Part shown: piece after piece, positions 7,610-15,396 of the stretch
Numbering within the stretch: the stretch's first letter is position 1
Layout of the letters: each line of letters begins with the position of its first letter
NCBI RefSeq assembly: GCF_013761005.1
Contig: NZ_JACDUS010000001.1
Span: 124,001 to 188,000, forward strand
Reading direction: 5' to 3'
Origin: Desulfosalsimonas propionicica
GTDB lineage: Bacteria; Desulfobacterota; Desulfobacteria; Desulfobacterales; Desulfosalsimonadaceae
DNA: 64,000 nt
Program-made: the position numbers and the translations under genes
The notes under the pieces: generated by a model
The model's input: the letters and a program-made list of their open reading frames with translations, nothing else
What the model was told of the DNA's origin: nothing
The model's database searches: none

Positions 7610-9424
7610 TTGAAGGACATCATTAAAAAATGCCTTCCCACCTACGAGGTTGTCCGGAAAATCGGATCCGGTGTTTACGGGGTGGTTTACCATGTAAAGG
7701 ACAATCTCAAGGAACGGGCGGTCAAGGTGGTGCCCATCATGGTGGAGCGCTCCCTGTCCCACCTCACCCCGGGGGACCTGGACTCCAAGATTTCCCATGA
7801 TTTTTATGCCATCCAGGAATATTACGACAAGATCAAGGGCGAGGGTGTCATTGAGATCTATGATTTTCACCTGGTGGACAAACAGGTGTCCAAACAGGAG
7901 GCCAGGGCTCACCTGGTAATCTTGATGGAATTCTGCCCATATAACCTGCTTGACCGTGTGCTGGACCATTTTCCCCTGCCCCCGGAAGAAGCGGAAAACC
8001 TCATGCTGGAGCTGGCTGAAATCTTAAACCGGCTTTCCGACAGGACCAGTGAATCATTTATCGTCAAGGATCTCAAGCCCTCAAACCTGCTGATCAACCA
8101 GCACAACCGGTTAATTATCGGAGATCTCGGAGGGCTGGAACGCATCAGCAGCACCTCGGTTTCCTCCAGCGCCCAGTTCACCCCCAACTGGTCCGCCCCG
8201 GAGCTACTGGCCCACAGCAGCCAGGCGGGCATCTCCAGCCTGGTATTTTCCTACGGGTTTGTCAGCTACTTCATCTGGGCCGGTGCGCTTCCGTATGAAC
8301 AGGAAACCTTCAGTGAAAGACTGCGGCGGATCAAGGAACATGACCTGGAATTTACCCGCTCGGATCTGCCGTTTGGTATCCAGATTTTAATCAGCCAGTG
8401 TCTGAATTTTCGTCCCCAGGACCGTCCCCGGGATTTTGAAGCCATCCTCGCTCACCTGCGGGGCAGTGCTTCTTTTGTGGAAACCGGCACAGGCGGCGCC
8501 AGCAGAATTGCAGAGCCTCAACTCCCCGGGCCCGCCATGACAGATATTGCAGAGCAACTTTCTTCTATCGCCCCGGCGCCCGGGCCTCGATACCGGAAAA
8601 AAACCGGGTCAGAGCAACAGGCGGCCAAAGACAAGCCCCAGGTCCTGCCGGCTGCGTCCGGCCCGCACCAGCCAGGGGACAACTGGGTGGAGCCCACCAT
8701 CGGCATGGTTTTTACCTGGGTTCCCACAGGAGTCTTTCAAATGGGCTGCGGAACCTGGGACGGCAAGGGCAACCGTGATGAAATGCCTGTGCACGAGGTT
8801 TTTATCGACGGATTCTGGCTGGCGAAATACACCGTAACCCAGGAACAATGGAAAAAAGTCGCATCCAGCACCCTCTGGCAAAAGATGCGGGGCAAAAATC
8901 CGGCATGGTTTAAACGCAGCGGCCTTTACCCCGTGGAACAGGTTTCCTGGCATGATGCCCGGGATTTTATCCAAAAATTAACCGCCATGAACAAGGGACG
9001 GTATCATTTCCGTCTACCCACGGAGGCGGAATGGGAATACGCCTGCAGAAGCGGCGGCGGCCAGGAAAAATACCCGGGAAACAAACCCCTGGACAAGATC
9101 GCCTGGTATTCGGCCAACAGCGGCATGAGCACGCATCCGGTTGGCGGGCTGGAGCCCAATGGCCTGGACTTGCATGACATGGCCGGAAACGTCTATGAGT
9201 GGTGTGAGGATACCTACCATGAAGAGGCCTACGGGCGTCACGGCTACAAAAACCCCATTTATTCCGGGGAAGGTTCCCGAAGAGTGATCCGGGGCGGCAG
9301 TTGGTGCAATTTCCCGACCGAACTTCGCTGTACCTACAGGGCCAGCGTGAATGCGGATTTCAAGGGCAACTACCTGGGATTCCGCGTTGTCATGACCCCT
9401 GTGAGCCAAAAAAGAAAATCCTGA
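7610..9424 (+). CDS. Ser/Thr protein kinase fused to an FGE-sulfatase domain
   Basis: 604 residues. The N-terminal kinase domain (about 12-285) has the glycine loop IGSGVYGVVY, the ATP lysine AVKVV, the catalytic loop VKDLKPSN (Val-Lys-Asp in place of HRD), DLG in place of DFG, and SAPELL in place of APE. A Pro/Ala-rich linker (about 290-355) leads to a formylglycine-generating-enzyme-like (sulfatase-modifying factor) domain. There the markers are GCGTWDGKGNRDEMPVHEV, LPTEAEWEYACR, GNVYEWCED, IRGGSWCNF and YLGFRVV. The two active-site cysteines typical of true FGE are not evident, so this is more likely a structural or ligand-binding version. The start is TTG at 7610 behind CGAGGA, 2 bp after the phosphatase stop. 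Confidence 0.87.
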   Translation: MKDIIKKCLPTYEVVRKIGSGVYGVVYHVKDNLKERAVKVVPIMVERSLSHLTPGDLDSKISHDFYAIQEYYDKIKGEGVIEIYDFHLVDKQVSKQEARAHLVILMEFCPYNLLDRVLDHFPLPPEEAENLMLELAEILNRLSDRTSESFIVKDLKPSNLLINQHNRLIIGDLGGLERISSTSVSSSAQFTPNWSAPELLAHSSQAGISSLVFSYGFVSYFIWAGALPYEQETFSERLRRIKEHDLEFTRSDLPFGIQILISQCLNFRPQDRPRDFEAILAHLRGSASFVETGTGGASRIAEPQLPGPAMTDIAEQLSSIAPAPGPRYRKKTGSEQQAAKDKPQVLPAASGPHQPGDNWVEPTIGMVFTWVPTGVFQMGCGTWDGKGNRDEMPVHEVFIDGFWLAKYTVTQEQWKKVASSTLWQKMRGKNPAWFKRSGLYPVEQVSWHDARDFIQKLTAMNKGRYHFRLPTEAEWEYACRSGGGQEKYPGNKPLDKIAWYSANSGMSTHPVGGLEPNGLDLHDMAGNVYEWCEDTYHEEAYGRHGYKNPIYSGEGSRRVIRGGSWCNFPTELRCTYRASVNADFKGNYLGFRVVMTPVSQKRKS

Positions 9425-9534
9425 GCCAGCCCGATCTTGTTCGTATTTCTTCGCGTGGCCCAGGCTCACGGAGATACCGCACAAACATGCATCACCTGTT
9501 TTTACCCCTCCCATCAAAAAATAGCCAGTGGCCT

Positions 9535-9621
9535 CGCGGGGCGGGCGGGGGACGGGTTGCGAGTCGCTTTTGAGCGCGCAAGCGGTCAGCAGGGAGCAAA
9601 CCGTCACCCGCCCGCCCCGCG
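9535..9621 (+). repeat. Repeat family A, copy A1
   Basis: An 87-bp hairpin lies downstream of the kinase gene. Arms 9535-9560 and 9596-9621 pair at about 24 of 26 positions (outer part CGCGGGGCGGGCGGG with CCCGCCCGCCCCGCG; inner end GGTTGC with GCAAACC). Between them is the family loop GAGTCGCTTTTGAGC, then GCGCAAGC, then GGTCAGCAGGGA. Its outer stem sequence is quite unlike that of the other copies, yet it still pairs. The TGCGAAAA flank is conserved. The rest of 9425-9761 shows no gene. Confidence 0.85.
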
Positions 9622-9761
9622 TGCGAAAACCCGTGAAGATCGTTTTTTTGCAGAGAGTTTGGTTCGGATCAGTCCTGGCAATTGATACGCACCCGGCCAT
9701 TAAATCCAAAAAATAAAATAAACCTTATAAACTTTCAAATAAACTTTAAACCCATTATGAT

Positions 9762-10418
9762 TTATTTATGGGTTTGCTCAAACACGACAATGGCGTGGCT
9801 GATTGCATTCCAGCGGGCTTTTTTCAAGTGTCGGGACACGGCCTGGGGCGAAACCGGACCGGGCCATCGGGCGGCAATTTCGGCAACCTTTAACCCCTCC
9901 AGGCGTCCGATCACCGCCCTGGCCTGAAGCGGCCGCCAGGTTGCCATCAGGGCCCCGGTGGCGCGCACCAGGGCATCGATTACCGCTTCAAACGGTGCAT
10001 TGTCAAAGGCATAGCGCAGATCCCCGGCCTTGGGCGCGCCCATTTTTTCCAGCATCTTTCCGGAGCGCCGGAAGGCCGTGCCGTCTCCGGCTGTCACCTG
10101 TTTTTCCGGCACATAATCCACCTCCCCGATGCCGATGGCCATGCGGGTGTCAAAGTCCGGATGGTCCCCAAAGGCCCGGATGTAAGCCCGGATAAACACG
10201 GCCGCCCGCAGTGCGCAGCACGGATCGGAAAACAGGGCCTGCCAGCTGTCGCCCCGGTACACTGAGATGGGATAGGGCATGACCCCGGGCATCATCCGGC
10301 AAAACGCCCGGCCGGCTTTGTCCATGAGCCCGGGCATGGACTGGCGCACCCGGGCAGCCATTGCCGAAAATCCCGTAAAATCACCTGTTATCACGGCATA
10401 TTGACCTGCAGTCCGCAT
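9762..10418 (-). CDS. SatD-like protein with C-terminal helix-turn-helix
   Basis: 218 residues. The N-terminal two thirds resemble the SatD family and distantly a class III nucleotide-cyclase fold: YAVITGDFTGFSAM at the start, YRGDSWQALFSDPCCAL, then MAIGIGEVDYV and TAGDGTAFRRSGKMLE. The C-terminal 60 residues (ARAVIGRLEGLKVAEIAARW ... SPQAVSRHLKKARW) look like a sigma-70 region 4 or LuxR-type DNA-binding helix-turn-helix. The function is unknown; the mix suggests a regulator that senses a nucleotide-like ligand. GAGGAAA lies 5 bases before the ATG. The usual SatE or DUF3307 partner is not beside it. Repeat A2 lies just upstream. Confidence 0.65.
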   Translation of the reverse strand: MRTAGQYAVITGDFTGFSAMAARVRQSMPGLMDKAGRAFCRMMPGVMPYPISVYRGDSWQALFSDPCCALRAAVFIRAYIRAFGDHPDFDTRMAIGIGEVDYVPEKQVTAGDGTAFRRSGKMLEKMGAPKAGDLRYAFDNAPFEAVIDALVRATGALMATWRPLQARAVIGRLEGLKVAEIAARWPGPVSPQAVSRHLKKARWNAISHAIVVFEQTHK

Positions 10419-10430
10419 AGATTTCCTCTT

Positions 10431-10451
10431 CGGGGCTATTTTTCAGCCCCG
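10431..10451 (-). promoter_or_regulatory. Hairpin touching the ribosome-binding site of the SatD-like gene
   Basis: On the minus strand CGGGGCT pairs with AGCCCCG across a 7-nt A-rich loop, and the stem ends one or two bases before the GAGGAAA Shine-Dalgarno of the gene starting at 10418. This could modulate ribosome access or transcript stability. Only the pairing is seen; a regulatory role is inference. Confidence 0.4.
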
Positions 10452-10520
10452 GTTATCTGAAAAGGCCTTCTAAGATAACTTCAAAAAAGCTGCTGTTCGT
10501 GCTTGGTTCTATAATTTTCG

Positions 10521-10608
10521 CATGATGCCGGCCCGGTGGCGGTCTGCTCCCTGCTGACCGCTTGCGCGCTCAATGCGGCTCGCAAACCACCCCCGGGCCG
10601 GCATCATG
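10521..10608 (-). repeat. Repeat family A, copy A2
   Basis: An 88-bp hairpin whose conserved loop reads in family orientation on the minus strand. Arms 10521-10547 (CATGATGCCGGCCCGG ... GGTCTGC) and 10582-10608 (GCAAACC ... CCGGGCCGGCATCATG) enclose a 34-nt loop containing GAGCCGCATTGAGC and GGTCAGCAGGGA when read on the minus strand. Repeat B1 follows after a linker of about 100 bp; together they fill the gap between the SatD-like and MFS genes. Confidence 0.88.
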
Positions 10609-10709
10609 GCCGACTGTGTGCAAACTTTCACACCAAGGGAGTCGGAAACAACACATTCAAGTAAAAAAGGGTTGTTTTCATGCCCGGTCCCGTGGGCTGG
10701 CCCGGCAAG

Positions 10710-10889
10710 AACCCTTCCAAGGAAGCCCGGGGGCGGGGTCGGTTTGTAAGCGACATTGAGCGTTTCCGGGATAAATTCAGCCAATGCCGGGGCGAGTAAA
10801 ATTTCAAATTGCCCGGGGCTGGACGGAAAAAACCCGGAAACGGTCAGGAGCGAAAAAACCGGCGCCGACCCCGGGCTTCCTTCCTGACA
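10710..10889 (+). repeat. Repeat family B, copy B1
   Basis: A long hairpin of about 180 bp. The outer stem pairs AAGGAAGCCCGGGG and GGGTCGG with CCGACCCCGGGCTTCCTT. The second stem pairs CGTTTCCGGG (10761-10770) with CCCGGAAACG (10833-10842). Between the stems is the conserved asymmetric internal loop, with AAGCGACATTGAG on the 5' side and GTCAGGAGCGAAAAAA on the 3' side. The interior (10771-10832) is variable. No coding potential is seen. Confidence 0.82.
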
Positions 10890-10915
10890 AGCAGCGGACT
10901 CGGTAAAAAAGCTTT

Positions 10916-12118
10916 TTATAATGTTTTTTCCCGCCCGGGCATGGTGGCCGCCCCTGAATGCCGGGTGCCGGCAAAAAACTGGGCCATGCCCGCGGCCATA
11001 ATCAGAACGCCCAGAAAAAATGCAAACCTGAGTTCAAACCAGTCCATGATCAGCCCGGCAAAAATCGATCCCATGAGCATACCCAAACTATGGGCGACGG
11101 TAATCATCGACATCACCGACCCCATGGCCTCGATCTTCTGGCCCCGAATCACGGCCAGAGCCATGACTGCAGGCATGGACAAGCCGCCGCCGATTCCAAA
11201 AACCACGTTTGCCGCAAACAACCCGACAAACCCCCCGGCCGTGCCCATCAACAGCATTGCCACAATCACGGCAGTTCCGCCGGCCAACACCATAAAGCGC
11301 TTGTCGCATCGATCTGCCAGCATCCCCATGGGAATGTGGATCAATCCGCTCACTGAAACCCCCAGCATCACCAAAACCCCCACCGCCGAACTTGATAGTG
11401 CAAAGGCATCATTTGCATACACGGGCAAAAACCCCCAGATAATGCCGATGCAGGTGGTATACACCATGCGGAAGGAAAACAGGGCAACCAGCATGGGATC
11501 GCGCACAAGCAGGCCCCACTTTACCGGTGCCCGGCCCACGGAATAAATCCGCTCTGCAGCCGCCGGGGGAAGAAGAACCGCGGCCAGGAAAAAGCCAAAA
11601 AACGCCAGCCCTCCCATGCAGGCAAAGGCCATGTTCAAACCAAAAACATCCTGGATCACACCGCCCATGAGGGGGCCAATGCTTAAGCCCGCAAAAATGG
11701 ACATGTTAAATCCGCCCATGGTGATGCCCTCTTTTCCCTCCGGGGTGATATCCCCTACATACGCCTGGGCCACGGGCATGATCATGGCCGAGGCCACCCC
11801 CTGGATGAGCCGGATGGCAATCAGGCTGTGGATTTGATGGGCCAGGACAAATGCAACGGAAATAACAAAATAGGAAAACAGCCCCATTACCAGGAAGGGC
11901 TTTCTGCCGTGCGCATCAGAGAGCCGGCCGAACCAGGGAAGAAAAAACGTGCGCGAAAGGGAAAAACCGCCGAAAATCAGGGCGATGGAAAAACCGCTGG
12001 CACCAAGCTCATGAGCATATACCGGCAGAAGGGGCACCACGATGCCCACCCCGGTAACCGAGACAAAAATGGCAAAAAAAAGGGTGGCAAAAACTTTTCT
12101 GGGAAATTTTTCCATCAA
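10916..12118 (-). CDS. MFS transporter (DHA1-like)
   Basis: A 400-residue, 12-helix major-facilitator protein of the inner membrane. The loop 2-3 motif A is clear (GRLSDAHGRKPF), and the first helix reads FFAIFVSVTGVGIVVPLLPVY, typical of drug:H+ antiporter family 1 members such as multidrug or sugar-efflux pumps. RLIQGVASAMIMPVAQAYVGD matches the helix 4-5 region. The substrate is unknown. It begins 6 bp after the smr stop, so it is the last gene of the probable parA-to-MFS operon, and it ends close to repeat B1. Confidence 0.88.
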   Translation of the reverse strand: MMEKFPRKVFATLFFAIFVSVTGVGIVVPLLPVYAHELGASGFSIALIFGGFSLSRTFFLPWFGRLSDAHGRKPFLVMGLFSYFVISVAFVLAHQIHSLIAIRLIQGVASAMIMPVAQAYVGDITPEGKEGITMGGFNMSIFAGLSIGPLMGGVIQDVFGLNMAFACMGGLAFFGFFLAAVLLPPAAAERIYSVGRAPVKWGLLVRDPMLVALFSFRMVYTTCIGIIWGFLPVYANDAFALSSSAVGVLVMLGVSVSGLIHIPMGMLADRCDKRFMVLAGGTAVIVAMLLMGTAGGFVGLFAANVVFGIGGGLSMPAVMALAVIRGQKIEAMGSVMSMITVAHSLGMLMGSIFAGLIMDWFELRFAFFLGVLIMAAGMAQFFAGTRHSGAATMPGREKTL

Positions 12119-12124
12119 TGCCTG

Positions 12125-12412
12125 TCAGGGTTCACGGGCGTCCGGGGATTTGAGCCACACCCGGGTGGCCCCCCAGCCGCCGGCGTCCGGGGAGGCCAGT
12201 TCAAAACGGGCCACCAGGCGGTGACGCTCAAGGGCCGCATGCACGCGCTGCCGGAGTTTGCCCGTGCCTTTTCCGTGAATGATGCGCACCACGGTAATGT
12301 CTTTTTCCAGGCACGCCTCCAGATAATCATCGATTAAGTCGCCGGCTTCCGAAGGCCTGAAGGTGTGCAGGTCCAGTTCCCCGGTGATGGGAATTTCAAC
12401 AAATTCATCCAT
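12125..12412 (-). CDS. Stand-alone Smr-domain protein
   Basis: A 95-residue small MutS-related domain. It carries the LDLHTF motif at the start (LDxH), the central HGKGTGKLRQRV motif (HGxG) and GGWGATRVWL at the end. Smr domains are nucleases or RNA/DNA-binding modules, usually fused to MutS2; stand-alone versions act as endonucleases on DNA or RNA, including stalled-ribosome mRNA in some relatives. The protein is cytoplasmic. It lies between the ispH-ubiA fusion gene and the MFS gene on the same strand with short gaps. Confidence 0.85.
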   Translation of the reverse strand: MDEFVEIPITGELDLHTFRPSEAGDLIDDYLEACLEKDITVVRIIHGKGTGKLRQRVHAALERHRLVARFELASPDAGGWGATRVWLKSPDAREP

Positions 12413-12456
12413 GTCTTTTGTCCAAATTTTTCCTGGCCGGGTTGGTTTGCGAATTT

Positions 12457-14190
12457 TTATCCGGCCAGGGCTGTGCAGATAAAGGCCAGGAGGCCTGCAA
12501 ACACAAAATGGCTTTCCATTATAAACCCCTGGAAAACGCCCGGGAAATGCCCGGTGCGTTCATGGTTCACCAAAAATGCGAGCATGGCTGCCGGGCAAAG
12601 ACTGAACACGGACGATAAGAAGGACAGAACCCCTGCGGCTGCAGCCAGGGGCGGCAACACAATCAGCCCCGCCAGAACACCTTTGAGCAGCAACAGGGTC
12701 CGGCGCTCGCCCAAAAGGATGGGAATGGTTTCCCGGCCCACAATCCGGCTTCCCTGCATGTCACTGATGTCAAAAAACGCTGTTCGTACAAACACCAGGG
12801 CGGAAATCCAGACAAAGGCCGCAATACTGGCCGGGGTAAAGTAGCCGTGGGCATCCAGGGCCGGAAACAGGGCGGCGGCCATCCCCCAGGCCAGGGTCAC
12901 CAGCAGGGTCTTGGAGCCGGGAATACGCTTGAACATGGAAATTTTCTCCACACCCGATCCTTTTCCCTCGATTTCCAGGTTATAGACCACCCCGAGCAGG
13001 CTCATGCACAGCAGCAGCCAGAAAAACAACGGCCCCATTGCCCAGGCCACCCCCAGGCCCCCGAGACCGGCGGCACCGGCCAGGATTGTGAGGGCATACC
13101 GATTTTCCTGATAAAACCGTGCCCGGTCCGGGTCATTGTACCGGTCTGCCATCCGGTCGAGCATATGGTGCAAGGTATGCATGGAAAGGGTGTATAATGC
13201 CGCAATAGCCAAATAATGGGGTCTTAAAGGCACACCCTGCAGCCAGGCGCCTGCTGCGGCCAGACCCGCGGCCCCCGCGGCCAAATACAGGTTGGAAAGC
13301 ATCAGACACCGCATCAGCATATGCACAAATCGCCTGCATCGGCCGCCTTTTCCGGTCAGCCGCCGATCCAAGTGCTGCACGACCTGGCGCATGGTCCAGT
13401 TGGGCGTTGACGCCCCGGCGGTAATGCCAATGTTCCGGCATTCCGCGAGCTCTTCAACCGGAAGCTCCTCTGCGGTTTCCACATGAAAGGCCTTTTTCCC
13501 GGACCGGCCCGCGATATCAGCCAACCGCCGGGTATTGCCGGAGTTGTAACCGCCCACCACCACCACGGCATCCACCTGCCGGGCCAGGGCCTGAACTTCT
13601 GCCTGACGTTTTTCCGTGGAGTCGCAAATGGTTTCAAAGACCCGGTAATGGGGCCGGTTGTCTCCGGCCCATTGCTTAACCTTTTCGAAAAATGCTGTGT
13701 TCTGGGTTGTCTGGGCAACGATGATGGCATTTTCAAAGGCCGGCAGGGCCTCTATTTCTTCAAAGGAATTGACCACATGGCCCCGGCTGCCGGCATATCC
13801 AAGCAATCCCCGCACCTCGGGATGCTCCCGGTCTCCGGCGATAATCACGGCAAAACCCTGCTTTGCGTGCCGGGCAATAATGGATTGAACCCGGATAACC
13901 CGGGGGCAGGTGGCATCTATGACCTTGAAACCGGCATTTTTTAAAGCGTGCTTATCTTCCGGCGGCACCCCGTGGGCCCGGATAATCACCGTGCCCCGTC
14001 CGGTTTCCGGGATCTTTTCCAGCACGGAGATCTGCTTTTGCCCGAGAATGGCCAAAACCTGGGGATTGTGAATCAGGGGACCATAGGTGTAAATGGGCCC
14101 GCCATCCTGGTTGGCGGCATCCAGAGCCAGTTCCACTGCCCGGCGCACGCCCATGCAGAACCCGGCCGTTGTTGCGATTGTAATCTTCAT
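12457..14190 (-). CDS. IspH fused to a UbiA-type prenyltransferase
   Basis: 577 residues, two complete domains. Residues 1-280 are IspH (HMBPP reductase, last step of the MEP isoprenoid pathway), with the three [4Fe-4S] ligands Cys12 (GFCMGVRRAV), Cys95 (DATCP) and Cys189 (ETICDST) and the HGVPPE motif. Residues about 290-577 are a membrane UbiA-family domain with eight or so helices. It has a first acidic motif region LDRMADRYNDPD and a second, DISDMQGSRIVGRETIP, typical of UbiA enzymes that attach prenyl chains to aromatic or other acceptors. The ATG at 14190 is preceded by GGGAG; an ATG 15 codons upstream lacks one. The acceptor of the C-terminal domain is unknown. Confidence 0.85.
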   Translation of the reverse strand: MKITIATTAGFCMGVRRAVELALDAANQDGGPIYTYGPLIHNPQVLAILGQKQISVLEKIPETGRGTVIIRAHGVPPEDKHALKNAGFKVIDATCPRVIRVQSIIARHAKQGFAVIIAGDREHPEVRGLLGYAGSRGHVVNSFEEIEALPAFENAIIVAQTTQNTAFFEKVKQWAGDNRPHYRVFETICDSTEKRQAEVQALARQVDAVVVVGGYNSGNTRRLADIAGRSGKKAFHVETAEELPVEELAECRNIGITAGASTPNWTMRQVVQHLDRRLTGKGGRCRRFVHMLMRCLMLSNLYLAAGAAGLAAAGAWLQGVPLRPHYLAIAALYTLSMHTLHHMLDRMADRYNDPDRARFYQENRYALTILAGAAGLGGLGVAWAMGPLFFWLLLCMSLLGVVYNLEIEGKGSGVEKISMFKRIPGSKTLLVTLAWGMAAALFPALDAHGYFTPASIAAFVWISALVFVRTAFFDISDMQGSRIVGRETIPILLGERRTLLLLKGVLAGLIVLPPLAAAAGVLSFLSSVFSLCPAAMLAFLVNHERTGHFPGVFQGFIMESHFVFAGLLAFICTALAG

Positions 14191-14224
14191 GCATCTCCCG
14201 GGGACTGTTGGCCAGGCACCGGAT

Positions 14225-14419
14225 TCAGGATTCATCCTTTTTGAAAAACACCTTGTGATCCACCAGGGAAAGGGAATGGATGGCCGCCCGGACGAATTTC
14301 TGCTCCCCGAAAATATTGACCAGCTTAAACCCTCCGTCTTCAGGTTCGATGGTATCCACGGCCTCCATGATCAGTTCCGGTTCCTGATCTTTTATCAGAT
14401 ATGCATTGGCTTCGCACAT
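14225..14419 (-). CDS. CooT-family nickel-binding protein
   Basis: A 64-residue protein beginning MCEANAYL and containing GGFKLVNIFGEQKFV and LSLVDHKVFF, the pattern of the small CooT family. In Rhodospirillum CooT binds Ni(II) through the conserved Cys2 and takes part in maturing CO dehydrogenase. Here Cys2 is present. No CO dehydrogenase gene lies nearby, so a general nickel-handling role is all that can be suggested. It is followed by the ispH fusion gene (34 bp) and preceded by the DUF3842 gene (19 bp) on the same strand. Confidence 0.8.
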   Translation of the reverse strand: MCEANAYLIKDQEPELIMEAVDTIEPEDGGFKLVNIFGEQKFVRAAIHSLSLVDHKVFFKKDES

Positions 14420-14438
14420 TTTTCAATATACTCCTGTT

Positions 14439-14864
14439 TCAGTTAAATTCGTCCAACCAGGGCTGCAGATGCTCGGCAATAAGCACATCCAGCAAATGGG
14501 GCAGGGGCATGCTGGATGCGCCCACCACCGCCACGTTTTCCTGGGAAAGGGGCACCAGCATCTTTCGTGCAGGGCTGGATGCAACGGCCCCGGCGATTTC
14601 CGGTGTTACCTCGCCCATCATGGCATTGGCCATGACAATGCCCAGGGGCCCGATAAGCACATCCATGCGGGCCACTGTCTGCACAATGGCATTTTCTCCG
14701 GATGCGCCACGATTGGCCCGGGCCTTGAGCATCTGGGCGGTGGCAATGGCGTTGGTACCAAGGGCCACAATCTCGAGGTCCTCTTCAAACAACGTCCGCA
14801 GCCGCTTGATGATGGCCGCCCCAATGCCGCCTCCCTGGCCGTCTATGACACAAATGGTTTTCAT
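14439..14864 (-). CDS. DUF3842 family protein
   Basis: A 141-residue protein recognised as DUF3842 by its start MKTICVIDGQGGGIGAAIIKR and the ALGTNAIATAQMLKA and MPLPHLLDVLI segments. The opening strand and glycine loop (DGQGGGIG) look like a nucleotide or dinucleotide-binding Rossmann-type loop. The biological role is unknown. It starts 1 bp after the NYN gene stop and precedes cooT by 19 bp, so it is firmly inside the operon. Confidence 0.78.
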   Translation of the reverse strand: MKTICVIDGQGGGIGAAIIKRLRTLFEEDLEIVALGTNAIATAQMLKARANRGASGENAIVQTVARMDVLIGPLGIVMANAMMGEVTPEIAGAVASSPARKMLVPLSQENVAVVGASSMPLPHLLDVLIAEHLQPWLDEFN

Positions 14865-14865
14865 T

Positions 14866-15393
14866 CTATAATTTTTTCACCTTTCGAAGCTGCCGGCGGC
14901 GGCTTTTGGGCAGGCGCCTGGCCGGCCCTTTTTTCCGGGTGGTCGGCACCCAGCCCTGCCGGTCCCCGTCTTCCTCGCCGGTCCCCTTGACTTCCATCAG
15001 CTTTGCCATTTCCATTTTTTCCTCAAATTCGCCCGGATCCACGGGCACTGCATCTTTTGCAGCCACTTTGGCCGCCAGTTCCCGATCCGCAGTAACCACC
15101 ATGGCCTTTTGCGCATCGCGGCGGGCCATATTTTCGATCACCGAATCCGCCGTCTGCCCGTGCCGTGAAAACCGGATCCGTATTCCTTTTTCAGCAGACC
15201 TGGCCTCAAAAGGCTCATTGTTTTGGCCGCCGTCAAATACCACGGTAATCTTGTACCCCTTGATCCGCTTATAAGCGGCCAGTTCATCAATCAGGGCCCG
15301 GCGCCCGAGTTCGAGGCTTTTATCTTCAGCGCGGCGCAATCGGTCAGACCTGCGGATCAGGTTATAACCGTCTATGATCAGATGCAGGGCCAT
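14866..15393 (-). CDS. NYN-domain ribonuclease-like protein (YacP/Rae1 type)
   Basis: A 175-residue PIN-like NYN domain. It starts HLIIDGYNLIRR (acidic metal site DGYN), then VVFDGG and the later acidic residues in VVTADRELAAK. This matches the YacP/Rae1 group, which in Bacillus cleaves mRNA on the ribosome; ribonuclease activity is the family expectation. The C-terminal 40 residues are very basic (TRKKGPARRLPKSRRRQL), consistent with RNA binding. It begins 3 bp after parB. Confidence 0.8.
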   Translation of the reverse strand: MALHLIIDGYNLIRRSDRLRRAEDKSLELGRRALIDELAAYKRIKGYKITVVFDGGQNNEPFEARSAEKGIRIRFSRHGQTADSVIENMARRDAQKAMVVTADRELAAKVAAKDAVPVDPGEFEEKMEMAKLMEVKGTGEEDGDRQGWVPTTRKKGPARRLPKSRRRQLRKVKKL

Positions 15394-15396
15394 GAT

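Noticed and set aside
6855-9424. A type VI secretion regulatory locus
   Set aside because: The kinase/phosphatase pair resembles PpkA/PppA, but no tss, hcp, vgrG or fha gene is nearby.
9535-9621. Calling repeat A a rho-independent terminator
   Set aside because: No U-tract follows, the loop is long and conserved, and copies also occur upstream of genes and in divergent gaps.
10509-10784. 91-codon minus-strand frame (and similar frames at 23154, 33479, 33918 and 46365)
   Set aside because: These frames run through repeat A/B hairpins; the same residue string (SRIERASGQQGA type) recurs in each because it is translated repeat, not a protein family.
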